A stretch of 64,000 bases of DNA from Gracilaria vermiculophylla (GCA_019155205.2 JAHNZQ020003148.1:686404-750403); one strand, 5' to 3'. Shown: positions 28,445 to 39,720, counted from the stretch's first letter. Notes: generated by a model not told the origin, from the letters alone. Numbers and translations are program-made.

Positions 28445-29914
28445 TTAAGATTCTGTCTGACTTGAGTCTTGCTGTGACCTGTGGATGCCGACAGATTCGT
28501 TTCCCTCCAAGTCTTCCTCGCGGACCAGTACAAATTGGTCATCATTCTTCGCGTACTCCGGAATACGAGCACGCAATGCTTTGTCTATCAGTGCATTGTT
28601 CTCAGATATGCGACGAGCGGTATACTGTCGCATTGCCACGCAAACATGTTTTGTAATGAGAGATACTTGTTCTTTCACAATGCTTTCGGCGCTCCACTGC
28701 GTTCGAAGGTTGGATTCAATTAATCGCTTGAGTGCCTTGAGGTTAGTCTCAAGCGAGTCAACTTTGGAAGTCAGCTCACTACTAGGTTGGTTGCATGAAC
28801 CGGTATCATCCGAAGGAAGAGCTTTCTTTATCTCCGTTACTGTGCAATATAGAGATGAAACGTTCTCTGTGATCTCGTCAAGACCAGCCCGAATACTTTC
28901 CTCAAATGCGCTGCCAAGTGCGATGGAATCTTCAGCCTGTTTGGACACCTCTCCTAACTGGGTTTCAATCTTCTTCAGCTTAGAGCGAACACCTGCCAAA
29001 CTCTCCGTTGCAGCCTCTACGCTTCGCCGCACTTGTTCGATGTCCGGATTTGATGAGGCAGCATCAGAAACAATCGAAGCTAGTTTCTCACTAATGTTTT
29101 TGAAAGACTGCTCATGATGTTTCATCTTCGCGGTGTATTTTTCGAATTCACCGGATACATATGATCGAAAGTTCGCAAAGTTGGAGTTGATTAGCCTGGA
29201 ACACGCGTACAGATGAGAAACATCCTGGTTGTAGTTCTTTTGCGAGCATACTAGCTTCTCCGCTGCTTCTATTTTCTTCTTCATGGGTACGATATAAGCC
29301 TGAACGTTGTTGTCCAACTCCCAGCGGGTTTCGGAAAGACGCTCGCGAATGAAGGTTTTTGAATGCTGAATATGAGTTTGCGAGAGGGCCTCTTGTTGCT
29401 GCAAAGATTTCTCTAGGTTGTCCATTCTGTTTTGCAGTGATGAAACGTCTTGATCGCGCTGATGCAACTTGGTCCTGAGCGCCGCGACGAGGTCGTGCAA
29501 CTCGGTTTCGCGTTGGGAGAGAGGTTGCGATGTTTCATCCTCTGTGCCGTTATCTGAGTTCGAAGAGGAGGCGGTAAGTTGCGAGGTGGAAATGGCAGCA
29601 CCAGCAGCGCCTCCCAACGCACGTTCAACAGCTGACTGCACGGCAGTGTCAAGCGCGGCGGCAAGCACGGAAGAAGGGTCCACACTTGCGTGCTTCTCCC
29701 TAGGCACTCGTTGTGAGGGCGTTTGAACTGGAGCAGGCTGCCATATGGAAGGAATCCACGGCGGTAAGGAAGGCCCCGTAGCAGAGGCTAGTGGCGGGCT
29801 CGTGAGCGCTTCCTGCACGTGCTGGCGGTCTATTCCAGAGCTGTGTCGCGCACCAGAGACGTAGCTGGACGGACGGCGTCCGCCTGCCATGCGTGCAACG
29901 GGCTTTGAGAACAA
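28445..29914 (-). CDS. coiled-coil protein, unknown
   Basis: The 489-residue intronless frame has a Ser/Pro-rich first ~120 residues, then long heptad-rich helices (about 140-215 TELHDLVAALRTKLHQRDQDVSS-type, 230-350, 390-440) with no membrane segment. The family is not recognised. It might be a structural or centrosomal/meiotic scaffold, but nothing shows this. It runs in the same direction as SPO11 with a 143-bp gap. A Met at 29890 (MAGGRRPSS) is an alternative start. Confidence 0.7.
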   Translation of the reverse strand: MFSKPVARMAGGRRPSSYVSGARHSSGIDRQHVQEALTSPPLASATGPSLPPWIPSIWQPAPVQTPSQRVPREKHASVDPSSVLAAALDTAVQSAVERALGGAAGAAISTSQLTASSSNSDNGTEDETSQPLSQRETELHDLVAALRTKLHQRDQDVSSLQNRMDNLEKSLQQQEALSQTHIQHSKTFIRERLSETRWELDNNVQAYIVPMKKKIEAAEKLVCSQKNYNQDVSHLYACSRLINSNFANFRSYVSGEFEKYTAKMKHHEQSFKNISEKLASIVSDAASSNPDIEQVRRSVEAATESLAGVRSKLKKIETQLGEVSKQAEDSIALGSAFEESIRAGLDEITENVSSLYCTVTEIKKALPSDDTGSCNQPSSELTSKVDSLETNLKALKRLIESNLRTQWSAESIVKEQVSLITKHVCVAMRQYTARRISENNALIDKALRARIPEYAKNDDQFVLVREEDLEGNESVGIHRSQQDSSQTES

Positions 29915-30861
29915 CTGAACGGGTGGCGAGTCTCAACGGCTGCGGAGGGAGCTTAACAGTGGCGGAGCACCGGTCGAGAGGAGAGCGTCGGTGTAGCGGT
30001 GGTAACGGTTCGGTGGCACACGCAGAGTGCAAGCAAAGTTCGGCAGAATGTGAGGATGGCACCGCACGCATGCAACGTGTGTGACTTGTAAATGTCTACC
30101 GCACTGTCAGCCGCGCGGCATCGGCGAGACAAACTGTTCTAATTGCTGAGCAGACACGAGAGCAATCACGCGCCATTGCTTGTGTGGCTGTTGCCCGAGC
30201 GCGCTGCCGTGCCTTTGCCAATAACGCGTGGCGCGTTGGTTCTCGCCAATCTGCCGGCTGCTGAGAGTGGATCACGCATCCAGCGCTGTTGGAGCCTGCC
30301 CCTCTTCCCCCCTCCCTCCTGTCTCATAAAGTGTTTTACAGGCGCCCACGAGACGCGAGATTCGTAACTAGCTAACGAGAAAACTTATCGACATGTTCAG
30401 CGTGCTGTTGTCGCAGTAAGGGCGTGTTATAAAAGGTAGCACGTCCATAGGCGTACGTGTCAAACAAGGGTTAAAAAAATACATTGAAGGTTCAAACCCA
30501 CAATAATCATTGGTCACTCGCCACACGGCCCTTAACAACATAACACCATCGACTGCCGCACAAGCACGTACCAAACACGTAGGGCTTGCTCAGTTTGTAA
30601 AAACACGTCTTCCACGGCCAACCACGCCCTCCCAGCGCACGTTATGTGTGTGCTGGAACCGAGCAGGCCTTGGTGAACATTGGCCCGACCAATAAGACAT
30701 ACAACACAATCAATAACAATAGCGACCTTTGTCTGTCACATTCAAATGTGCTCAGATAACCGAAGGTACGCGTCTCTGCGTAAAGCGAGCGGGACACAAA
30801 GCAGCCACCCCAAGAAGTGCCGCACTCGCGCTCAGTTTGTCACCGTGGACGACAAACGCAC
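29915..30861. other. intergenic, 0.95 kb
   Basis: This is the upstream region of the coiled-coil gene and the 3' flank of the serine-rich gene. It carries a GCGCCATTG word near 30170, resembling the promoter word at 4433. There is no gene that I recognise. Confidence 0.4.
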
Positions 30862-31773
30862 TCATGTGAATCGTGCTTCCCACGACCTCTCGCTATGAGC
30901 ACTCACTACATGTGTATACCACCTATAAATGCTGTGTAGTAAGAAGCAACGATCCAACGCGTCTGGGTCAACACTTTCTCGTATGTCATGAGTTGCTCTT
31001 GAAAGTTCAAAGTCTTCCTTATGACGCCGACTAGCGACAACTCGGGGACTGCTTTGACGTGAGCGATCCTTGCTAGAGTACCTTTTAGGTGAAGAAAGCG
31101 TAGAAAGCGTTAACGTTGCGCTCGATGGCGGGGTAGTCTTACAGCTTTTCCTCGCCAGTATGGGTGAGGAGCAGCTGTAGGGTGAAGAAGAGGGTGACAG
31201 TTTGCTATGATTGATTGAAATAGGGGCAGAGGAAAGCTTGCGGGCACCCTCGGGCGAACGACCCGAACAGCGACGTGTTGGGGTGGAAGGAGGTGTTTGG
31301 TAGTACTGCGAAATAGGTTCTGATTGCTGATGGCGAAACGAGTCGGGGAATGTAGGTGGCAGAGCATTGCTGACGCAAGTAGCAACAGTACGAGGAGAGG
31401 AGCGACGAAGAGCAGCAGAGGAAGGTGAAGAGCCTGCGCGCGAGAGATGAGGCGATAAAGTGGGCGAACCAGACGCGGACATGGGCGAAACAGATGGTAG
31501 GAAACGACGAAAGAATATGGCCAAATCCGGAAGTTCGGCAGCGGCGTACTCCGGAAAAGAAAGGTTGCGGATGTCTAACGGCGGTGCACACGTTGTTCTG
31601 AGTGGCAATGGGGTCAGACAGGGCTCCAAATGCGCTGAAAGATCATGAACACTTGAGGAGTCACTCGACGACGACGAGTCACACGGGAAGTGGTCGGAAT
31701 CGCTACTCTGCGACGGTGAGGGAACGAGCCGACGAGCCCAATCACCGCGGCGGCGCGCGCGGCGCGTCGGCAT
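30862..31773 (-). CDS. serine/proline-rich protein, unknown
   Basis: This is a 303-residue frame. Most of it (about 15-250) is Ser/Pro/Arg-rich low complexity with many SP and TP sites, suggesting a phosphorylated disordered protein. The last ~50 residues (VDPDALDRCFLLHSIYRWYTHV) look more ordered. An Arg-rich start (MPTRRARRRGDWARR) may be a nuclear signal. There is no known domain. The frame could be the product of biased composition, so confidence is moderate. Confidence 0.5.
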   Translation of the reverse strand: MPTRRARRRGDWARRLVPSPSQSSDSDHFPCDSSSSSDSSSVHDLSAHLEPCLTPLPLRTTCAPPLDIRNLSFPEYAAAELPDLAIFFRRFLPSVSPMSASGSPTLSPHLSRAGSSPSSAALRRSSPRTVATCVSNALPPTFPDSFRHQQSEPISQYYQTPPSTPTRRCSGRSPEGARKLSSAPISINHSKLSPSSSPYSCSSPILARKSCKTTPPSSATLTLSTLSSPKRYSSKDRSRQSSPRVVASRRHKEDFELSRATHDIRESVDPDALDRCFLLHSIYRWYTHVVSAHSERSWEARFT

Positions 31774-32716
31774 GACGAGTGATGTTGCGCAACAAGATGG
31801 AAATCGGGGGAACGTGGGAATGAAGAGCCAGGAGGCGGTGGCGGCGGAAAGGGCCCAGGTGGGGGAAGCACGTAGAGAGCAAAGGAAGGGGTGGATGGCG
31901 GAGAGGATGGCGGAGAGAAAAGGTGAAGGGGTAGGGAGGGGGGGAGGGTCTAAGGGAGAGAAGGCAGGTTATCTACGACTCGGGGTGAACGACGGGGCGC
32001 GGGATTGTAGCGGGTGGGGATTGACGAAGTGGTAGCGGGTGCGTGTGTGCGAAATTGTGTGCGCGCTTGTGGCACAGGTGGCAGTGCGCGCCGTGTGCAG
32101 CGGCATCCACGTAGCGGCACTGTGCGGTTATTGCACAGTGGAAAGCGGCGCTTCAAGCCGTAAGGCAGCGTGGGTGCCGCGACGGTGCCGTGGCAGTATC
32201 AAGAGGGTGCCGCAACGGTGCCGAGAGGGTGCCAAGAGGGCACCTTCGTGCTGTTGGGGTGCCAGCCACTGTGGCGCGATTGCCACCGGCCAGCAATTCA
32301 CCGTCGCCGTTGTCTTCGCCGCCGCGCGCGCTAGCGCCCGCGCCCCGCCACGTTCGTACCGCGCACGTCAACCCGCTCACCGTCGCGTCGCATGCCACTG
32401 CTCCACTTCCCGCATTATTGCAATGCTTCGCACATCTCACGGCTCGCAGCCCGCACTCCGCCGGCCGCCCTGATATTTTTGGCTGCAACACCCACCCTCA
32501 AACTCAAGCATTCCCTAATCATTACTCCGCTCAGCCTTAGCCGCAATCTCTGTCAACTGCGGATACTCATTCCCAAAGCTCCGCCCTTCGCGTGAACTTA
32601 CGTGGAGCTCTACCCTTGTCCGACAACAACAAACCAAAAAAAGGCATCGCAACAGTCGTGTGACCGACGCACACCGCAGCGCGCACGCGCGCATGCACGT
32701 TTCTCTCCGTCTCACT
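31774..32716. other. intergenic, GC-rich with GGGTGCC repeats
   Basis: Around 32170-32280 the word GGTGCC (often GAGGGTGCC or ACGGTGCC) recurs seven or eight times at irregular 10-24-base steps on the plus strand. Open frames here are composition artefacts. Confidence 0.5.
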
Positions 32717-34117
32717 TTACAGTTCTTCCTTCACAACGCCCGCAGGCTCGTCGTGAATCAACGACGCAGAATTCATCATACTTCTGCCGGAAACGGCAAA
32801 GTCTCCAAACGCCACCAATCCGGTGCCGCCGTATGATTCCGGCGCGCTGCTTACATACTTCCTTCCGCTAGCGCTCATGTCAACATTCCATCCGAAATAG
32901 TTGCCCTCTGAAGAATGTTCCGCCGGCAGTGAGACAGTTTCAGCTAGCGTCCACACTTCATGCTTTGCCCCTTTCACCTTTTCGTAAACATACAACAGCC
33001 CGTGATCCTTCAGCTTTCCTTTTTTGGCGCCGGGCGCCCCAACTATCAGCGTGCGTCCATTTCCAGACATGGCTATAGATGCTCCAAAGTTGTGCTCCTC
33101 TTCAGCCTCTTCTGCGTTGATCTCATACACGAACTCGTATTGGTCGCTGCTATTCATTTGGTTCTGGAACACGTATACTGCGCCAGTGTACCCGTCTTCC
33201 CCATCAGCGCCGACGACAATGTGTTTGGCATCGTGATCCATTGCGAGTCGATAGCCAAAGAAGCCTCGTTGTTGTTGCTTGGGGGATAAAAGGCGCTGCG
33301 TCAAGTGCCATTTTTCACCGCGTATGGCACGTCTAAATATATACACGGCCCCGCGTTCCTTATCGTATCCAATGCTGCTTACCAGCAACACATCACCTTT
33401 TGCATTCATGGACATACTGGTGCCAAAGTTATTTCGGATGCGAATCCCACGTGGCCCAGTGCTGTCGGTATAGTCCGGGGCCTCGACGCGAGAGATGAGT
33501 TTGCACTGGACACATCCCAAATTGCAGTCGTACACGAAAACCTCTCCATTATTGGCCTTTTTACCCTTTGCACTGGTTGCCAACACCGTGCAGTCATGAT
33601 TGACAGTCACGGCCCAGCCGAAGGAGTCTGCCGGTCGCGCATCGCCCATACTCAGGCGTTCCACCTCCTTCCATCCGCGACGCTGCGACGAATAACCAAA
33701 CACGAAAACGGCGCCACGTTGAGTGTGATGGCCTGGGGCGCCGATAACTAAGCGACGGGAATCGGCAGACATGGCGCAAGAGAAGCCGAACGCGCTCCCC
33801 CTTGGAAGCACTCTCAACTGATGTGGCATCTTCTGCTGAGCGCTCTCCGTATCATTTGGGGCAAGCAGCGTGCGCTTCCAATGACTGGCATGATCGCCTG
33901 GCGCAGTAACGAGGTCGTAAATGTATAGCGCACCTCTATAGCGATCGTATCCGCTGGCGCCTACGACGACGCGCATTCCATCGTGGCTGATGCACGTGCT
34001 CTGACCGAAGCGGAGGTTGTTGGTGCGGTCCTTGGCAGGCGGACGCAGGAACAGACGGCCGGCGTGTGCAAACGCGCTAAGGAAAGAAAGCGCCAGGGAG
34101 ATGGTCACGAAATGCAT
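32717..34117 (-). CDS. secreted FG-GAP beta-propeller protein
   Basis: The 466-residue protein begins with a clear signal peptide (MHFVTISLALSFLSAFAHAG). It then has about seven repeats, each with a FG(x) turn (RFGQSTC, AFGFSCA, SFGWAV, NFGTSMS, FFGYRLA, NFGASIA, YFGWNV) followed by VVVGA, LVIGAPG or TLIVGAPG and a GAVYVF strand. This is the pattern of integrin-alpha/FG-GAP propellers. There is no membrane anchor, so it is probably secreted, on the surface or in the cell wall. Ligands are unknown. The gene is intronless, in divergent layout with UBC7. Confidence 0.85.
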   Translation of the reverse strand: MHFVTISLALSFLSAFAHAGRLFLRPPAKDRTNNLRFGQSTCISHDGMRVVVGASGYDRYRGALYIYDLVTAPGDHASHWKRTLLAPNDTESAQQKMPHQLRVLPRGSAFGFSCAMSADSRRLVIGAPGHHTQRGAVFVFGYSSQRRGWKEVERLSMGDARPADSFGWAVTVNHDCTVLATSAKGKKANNGEVFVYDCNLGCVQCKLISRVEAPDYTDSTGPRGIRIRNNFGTSMSMNAKGDVLLVSSIGYDKERGAVYIFRRAIRGEKWHLTQRLLSPKQQQRGFFGYRLAMDHDAKHIVVGADGEDGYTGAVYVFQNQMNSSDQYEFVYEINAEEAEEEHNFGASIAMSGNGRTLIVGAPGAKKGKLKDHGLLYVYEKVKGAKHEVWTLAETVSLPAEHSSEGNYFGWNVDMSASGRKYVSSAPESYGGTGLVAFGDFAVSGRSMMNSASLIHDEPAGVVKEEL

Positions 34118-35240
34118 GGCGATGGGGCGGCGCGCAACGAACGGTGCAGGCGGGAACGCGGTGGGGCTGCTGGAAGACGGAGGGATGCGTGGCCATGGCG
34201 ATTAATTGAAAGCGCCGGGGCTCCAAGTGCGAGACGACGGTACTCGCCGTGCCGGCGCGCGAAAATGGATCGACGCGACGTGCGCTGAACATCGCGGCAT
34301 GCGCTTCGCGGCCTTACGCTTCACTCTCTTCGTCAACTTCACTACGAGCTATTCGAATTGAGGCGCGGTGCGCATCAATGTGGGCACGGCACACGTGGAC
34401 TGTGCCGCGTAAGAGCACATTGGAGCAGAGCAGGTCTCGGACTTGTCCAGCGCATACACGTGTTGTGGCGCAGATCACACTGTATCTTCATATCTACGAT
34501 GGATATCTGTACTTCTCTCTAACTGTGAGACCAGCGCTTCATCCGAAGAGCACCTTTCGCGTAAGGCCAAGAGACCGCAGCGTACCGTTAGTTATTCATG
34601 GCGGTACTCTTCGTGATCTGGCCCAGCGCGCGACCGCGGCGCATCCACCGAAGTCAGCATTCTCTACCGCGCCAGCGCCAGCGGTGATGGCGCCATGCAA
34701 TGGAGAAGTCAGATATTTTGCGTTGCGCTGCGCTCATTGGCCACCTGCGCCCGGTCACATTGAGAGCGCCGGCGGACGCTTTGCACACAATCCGAATCAA
34801 GCCGCCAACTGCCTGTAAATACCGCGCTGCACGTCTGGAAAAGTCCATGCCAATTGTGTTGAGTGCTTTTCAATTGAGTCGCGCAATTGACGCAAAGCCC
34901 CGGTGTTCGCAGGAGACAAAGCCAAAGCAGTTCCACGCCAACACACTTCGTTCACGCAAACTGCGCGGTTGTCCTGCCTCCGCCACTCCCCTCCGGCCCC
35001 GAGCCCCGACTCCCGCCGCCTGTGCTTCCGCTCAGGTACAGCCGCGATTCGCGTAACCACACCCCCCTCCCCTTTCGCCCTTCCGCTCTGCTGCGTCCGC
35101 TCGCTTTTCCTTGCGGCTCCTACTGATTGCGCTTCGCCTATTTGAATCACGCCCCTACACATCCGTCCGGCGCATCCTCTCTCGTCCTTTATCCGTTGTC
35201 ACCGTTAAATACCACTAGGGCTTCCTCCTCAATCTCAATA
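34118..35240. other. divergent promoter region, 1.1 kb
   Basis: This is the spacer between the FG-GAP gene and UBC7. Overlapping frames on both strands near 34700-35160 are Arg/Pro-rich and read differently in every frame, as non-coding GC-rich DNA does. A pyrimidine-rich stretch precedes UBC7 (about 35060-35235). Confidence 0.5.
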
Positions 35241-36096
35241 ATGGCTTCAAATAGCCAAGCGGCCATGCTGCTCATGCGGCAACTCAAAGGTACTGCATCC
35301 CCTTTCTTAGTCTTTGCAGCACCGTCGCCCGAACGCGAGTATCTTCATGGTCTCCATTGAAACTAACTCCTCCATCTATTTGACGTACCAATGCTACCGT
35401 TTGATACAACTGTCATCGTCATCTTCTTTCTCTAGAATTGAACAAGAACATCGACTCTGGTTTCTCCGCGGGGCTTGTAGACGATGCTAATCCCTTTGAG
35501 TGGCAAATAATTCTCACCGGACCTCCAGACACTTGGTAGTAAGTTTTCTAAACATCACACACCAAACCCCTTGCGATGCCGTCGTTGTCAACCACCGCCG
35601 CATCGTTGCTAACGTCAAATCACCTAAATCACCTCGCATAAAAAAGCGAGGGGGGTCTGTTCAAGGCAAAGCTCTCTTTTCCTCCGGACTACCCGTACAT
35701 GCCACCAACAATGCGTTTCATATCCGACATGTGGCACCCGAACAGTAAGTCCTAATTCCCCGCATCGTGCCGCAGACATCGCGCTTCTTTTGCTGACGCC
35801 AAATCTCTTTCGTCCACTCACTTCCCACCCCACCAATAGTTTACAAGGACGGCAGAGTCTGTATCTCCATATTGCACGCGCCTGGTTCCGACCCTAATCA
35901 GTACGAAAATGCGTCTGAGAGATGGCTTCCGGTGCACACTGTCGAGTCCATTCTCGTGTCCGTCATTTCCATGCTCTCTTGCCCGAACGACGAAAGCGCC
36001 GCTAATCTTGATGCCGCCAAAGAGTGGAGAGAGACGCCAGAAATATTCAAGAAGAAAGTGCGCGAAACAGTAAGACGTGCTCAAGAGGATCTGTGA
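35241..36096 (+). CDS. UBC7: ubiquitin-conjugating enzyme UBC7 / UBE2G type, four exons
   Basis: Exons 35241-35289, 35436-35538, 35647-35744 and 35840-36096 join in frame to give 168 residues (the family has about 165). The UBC fold is complete: [37 protein letters not shown], the HPN motif (81-83), active-site Cys 91 in GRVCISILH, and the acidic insertion [17 protein letters not shown] (96-112) that marks UBC7/UBE2G1/G2/CDC34. These E2s build Lys48 chains, UBC7 mainly in endoplasmic-reticulum-associated degradation. Introns are 146, 108 and 95 bases. It is convergent with the CWC24 gene. Confidence 0.93.
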
Positions 36097-36456
36097 CAGG
36101 CAAGCGTTTGTTTTATAGCTGTCTTATCTCTTTCTTTCGTCGCTTTTCAGCGTCAGGATTGTTCTCTGTGCGGCCTTGGCGTGTCGTGTCGAGAGAGAAC
36201 ATCCCTTTAGGTAGGGAAGCATATTTGCGGGACTTTGTGCCACTTTGAAGTCCCATTGTACTTGTGCCGTGTGAAGAGTCGAATCTAGGTGTCTTAAGCT
36301 CGTCTTAACTTGGATAAACGTAGGTGTGCGAGAAATATGCCGGGAGAAACGTTTTGGCTGCAGAAACTCAAAGCCGGCCCTTTATCCTCCAATTTTTCCA
36401 GCATTTACATAAAGCTTAACCCAGGTGCAATGAAAGAGCTCTTTGCGATGTTTTTG
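36097..36456. other. 3' flanking spacer
   Basis: This is the region between the UBC7 and CWC24 stops. It has no further gene and presumably holds both 3' untranslated regions. Confidence 0.5.
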
Positions 36457-37296
36457 CTACCGACGATGCTTTAATTGAAGCTTCGCTATCAACTTTGGAG
36501 CAGGATTTAACGTGTGTCGCAGTTGCTTTTTGCAAATTGGGCAAGTGGGATCTTTCTCCATTCGCGAAAGGGCGCACTCCTCGCAGAAATAGTGTTCGCA
36601 AAGAGTCATAACAGGCGTCTTGAACTCCTCTCGACACAGAAAGCATGCAAAAGGAAGCCCGTGTTCATCATATTCTTCCTTCGGCTTGCTAGCTTCTTCG
36701 TCATCTGGATCTTCACCTCGTAACATAGCGTCTCGCTTCTTTTTTTCTTTTTCAGCCCAATCTCTCTCCAATTGCCACCCAGCCTTGTAGTCACTCCTGT
36801 CGTGCAAAAACTTGCAAGAGTCCCCAAATCCACAATACCCCGTCTCTTTGTAGTCCTTGCACACATCAGGCTGATAGTCCACACGCACAGACGTTCGCAA
36901 ATGAGCAGGTGCCTTCATGGGACCAAACGGCTTCTTAGAAGACTTGGAAGATCCAACATCCCCTCCGAGATCAATTCTCTCGGCGGTAGCGGCGTCATTT
37001 AGAACAACTTTTTCAATATTTGCTGAAAACTGTTCTCTGTGCCAGCCTGCGTCGCCCCTCTTTCGCGGTTCTCGTCGCTTGGGCTGTGAGAGCTTCACCC
37101 TAGCATCGTTTCCATTTTCTCCCTCTAGGTCTTGCGCGGGCGTTCTTTGTCTTTTTCTCGTTCTTGCAGTCTCCGATCGCCTCCGCCTTTTGAAAATTCC
37201 GGCTTCAGGCTTCTCCGTCATGCCTCCTTCTCTTGGTCGACAGTCTTCAGCTACTGCACACAGCACACAGCTCTTGTGTGCTGGTTTCACTTCCAA
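36457..37296 (-). CDS. CWC24: CWC24/RNF113 splicing factor with CCCH and RING fingers
   Basis: The frame gives 279 residues. A basic N-terminal half with nuclear signals (FKRRRRSE, RTRKRQR) is followed by a CCCH zinc finger (C-x8-C-x5-C-x3-H in DVCKDYKETGYCGFGDSCKF and the next residues, about 146-165), a charged linker, and a C3HC4 RING finger (CFLCREEF...CEHYFCEECALS...CPICKK, about 217-256). This domain order is that of CWC24 in yeast and RNF113A in animals, a component of the activated spliceosome that also has E3 ligase features. A Met at 37221 (MTEKPEAGIF) may be the true start, because the residues before it are Cys-rich and atypical. The gene is intronless. Confidence 0.9.
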   Translation of the reverse strand: MEVKPAHKSCVLCAVAEDCRPREGGMTEKPEAGIFKRRRRSETARTRKRQRTPAQDLEGENGNDARVKLSQPKRREPRKRGDAGWHREQFSANIEKVVLNDAATAERIDLGGDVGSSKSSKKPFGPMKAPAHLRTSVRVDYQPDVCKDYKETGYCGFGDSCKFLHDRSDYKAGWQLERDWAEKEKKKRDAMLRGEDPDDEEASKPKEEYDEHGLPFACFLCREEFKTPVMTLCEHYFCEECALSRMEKDPTCPICKKQLRHTLNPAPKLIAKLQLKHRR

Positions 37297-37546
37297 AGCA
37301 AATAGTTGTAAAAGACCTCGTCACTCGTCACTCTTCTCGACACTTCAAAAATCAACTGCACTGAAAATTTGCATATCTTCTAAAATTGCATATCTTCTGA
37401 AATTTGCATACCTTTTTGATACTGTATTTTTCGGGCAGAATCCAGACTCGTGCAGACAGGATTCCGAAGTGGTTCCTTTGTATGGATACGGTAGAAGGAA
37501 GATGCATAACTTCTGGAGCATTCACCTTGCCTAGTAAGTGGCTTGG

Positions 37547-37756
37547 TTATGAAGTGACGAGCCGTTCCGCAACCTGGAGTCCTTCACTCTTTCCCGCCAT
37601 GCGCCTCGTGGTAGCGTGGCGGGCCAGGCTTGTGGCATAGCGATAACGCTTGCCTGTGGCGATGGAGTAGCCCCACAGGCGCAGGCTACCATCCGAGCGC
37701 CGGGCAATTAACGTATGTCCCAGGCTAGCGCCGATCGCAAAACTTTGATGTTCCAA
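37547..37756 (-). pseudogene. RCC1-repeat-like fragment
   Basis: A 69-codon frame contains FAIGASLGHTLIARRSDGSLRLWGYS, which has the spacing of an RCC1 propeller repeat (GxxHTL...DGxxxxWGx). It stands alone, is more GC-rich than its flanks, and has no partner repeats. It may be a remnant or chance. Confidence 0.25.
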
Positions 37757-39372
37757 AACGATTCGGGACTTACTCTAATACGACTTGATCGATTATTTTC
37801 GTTTACCCTCTGTTGATATTGATGAACGGTGGTTTCGAACATGAAAGGGCTCGGTCAAAAGAAAAGGCTTGAAGGAGCTCGTTATCTCGTCGTTAAAGGA
37901 GGCAACTATCTTTGAATTTAAGATAATGATTTAATCGGCAGATAACGTCGGCAACTTCTTAGCTTCACCAATAGTCTTTTAATATTCTCTAGCTGTTTGG
38001 TTTTCATTCCAAGTTTTTAGGTTTTGCTATTACATCTTTATTCTGGGCAAAACTCTCAAACAATTATTGATGAAAGTGAGCTACGCTAGCTTTTCTAGGT
38101 CCCAGAGTAGTTTATATTTAAGGTGAGTGGATAAACAAAAGATTCGGCAAATAATCTATACCCCAGCTCTGAAATGATAGCGTCACATAGAAGTTGACAT
38201 CTTACCTTCAGACACTGACATGGTACTCACGGAGAACTATTAGGGGTCAAAGGATGACCAATTGTCCTGCACACACTAGTTGTTTTAGTGTGATTTCGAT
38301 TACAATTTTCTTGGGGTTTCCGTGAAAGATGATGTCTTTGAGCGCAGCGAGTGAAAATGGATCCCATATCCACTTCGAGCCGCCGCGAGCGGCGCACTTC
38401 AACAAGCGCTTCCCAGCGCTCACACGCGGCTCCAAAAAAACTTCAACTCCCTCCGCCCGCTCATCTTGGGAACCCAGTGCGTCCGATCAACTTCCATTCC
38501 ACCCACCCCGGGTGGACAGCGGCGTCTTGGTGAGGCGCCGCTGACCGCGAGCTGCCGGTGCCCCTCGCGCGCGGCTCAAAGGTCGTGCGCCCTCCGCCGT
38601 ACTACCCGATAAAGCATCTCGTCCGCTTGTTGCGCAACGCCAATAATTGAGCATCTGTTTGAAATGTCTAATTCCGATCTATGAAAGATGAGATACTGCT
38701 CCTCAAAAGTGTGCGGTACTGCAGCACAGTACAACGCATCTAAAGGGTACGTTGTTCGTTGTATCCGAAATTTGATCCATATCAGCTGTAAAACAGAAAT
38801 TGAAACCTCATCGAAACCGTTTTCTATGAGTCTTGGAGAACAGGATGAAAAGGAACGCCTCCCCACGACAGTATGCCTGTCGCTCATCTGCCGTATTTGA
38901 CCCAGACGAGCTTTTCGCATGGCGGGTAACGCAGGCATCTCCTCCCCAATGTTCACAATTGAGATTGCATGCGAGTTGCATTTGACTCTTGCATCCCCAA
39001 ATGATTCACCTTGTTGCCGTTCTTTTACCGTCAACACCTAAACAGCGCTCTCATCCTTCCTTTGGACAAACCAGCACCCCAAACTACGAGCGATTTGAAA
39101 GCGCTGTAGAACGATTCTATTATCTATGAACCCCCAGTTCATAAACGAGAAGATAGGCAACACTATTTACATAAAGAGAACGAAAAATAAACTGCGACTT
39201 AACAATGTGTCTAAACCAGGGTACCACGGCAGCGTGGGAAAGTGTACTTCGAGCTGAGGTGCCTGCGAGGACTCAAAAGAATTTCTTGTGGCCAGACAGA
39301 GAAGGTCTGCGGAGGTTTATCGAACCTAACGGCGCTTTGCTGGAGTTATCAATGCATTTATTCAGTACGTAC

Positions 39373-39720
39373 TTTGGCATGTTTGTCGACCCACTCGTGA
39401 AAAAAAGCCATGGCATCTTCGATGCGCTCCGCATTTTTATCCCGTCTTCCTATGCTCCATCCATGAGCACCGATTGTTTCTTGTGATTTTTCATTTTGGT
39501 CGTCGAGCGTGCAGATCTGGAAAATGGGATGTATCGTCCATGTCCTGTGGCCAGTGACCTGTGACTGGCTATTGACAAAATTCACACATTCAAATAAATG
39601 GGTGTCTTAAAAATACCTTCATCAAGAGCTTCACATTCGATCCTACTCACAGTACCTGGTTCAGATACACTGACGTTGAAAGCCTGGTCTACCCCTGATT
39701 ATTCTGGAGCCCAGTACTCG
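39373..39720 (-). pseudogene. possible dienelactone-hydrolase-like remnant
   Basis: On the minus strand, GAHGWSIGRRDKNAERIEDA followed by an FFHEW end resembles the C-terminus of dienelactone hydrolases (a HGF/HGW histidine followed by a helix ending in a Phe-rich turn). About 120 bases upstream, EGIFKTPIYLNV resembles the preceding P-x-L strand, and DMDDTSHFP could be the acid loop. The three pieces lie in different frames and no clean splice model was found, so it is either spliced in a way I could not resolve or decayed. Confidence 0.3.

Noticed and set aside
30470..30510. GGTTCAAACC word resembling a tRNA T-loop
   Set aside because: The flanking bases do not form a T stem, and no D-arm, anticodon arm or acceptor stem can be built upstream.
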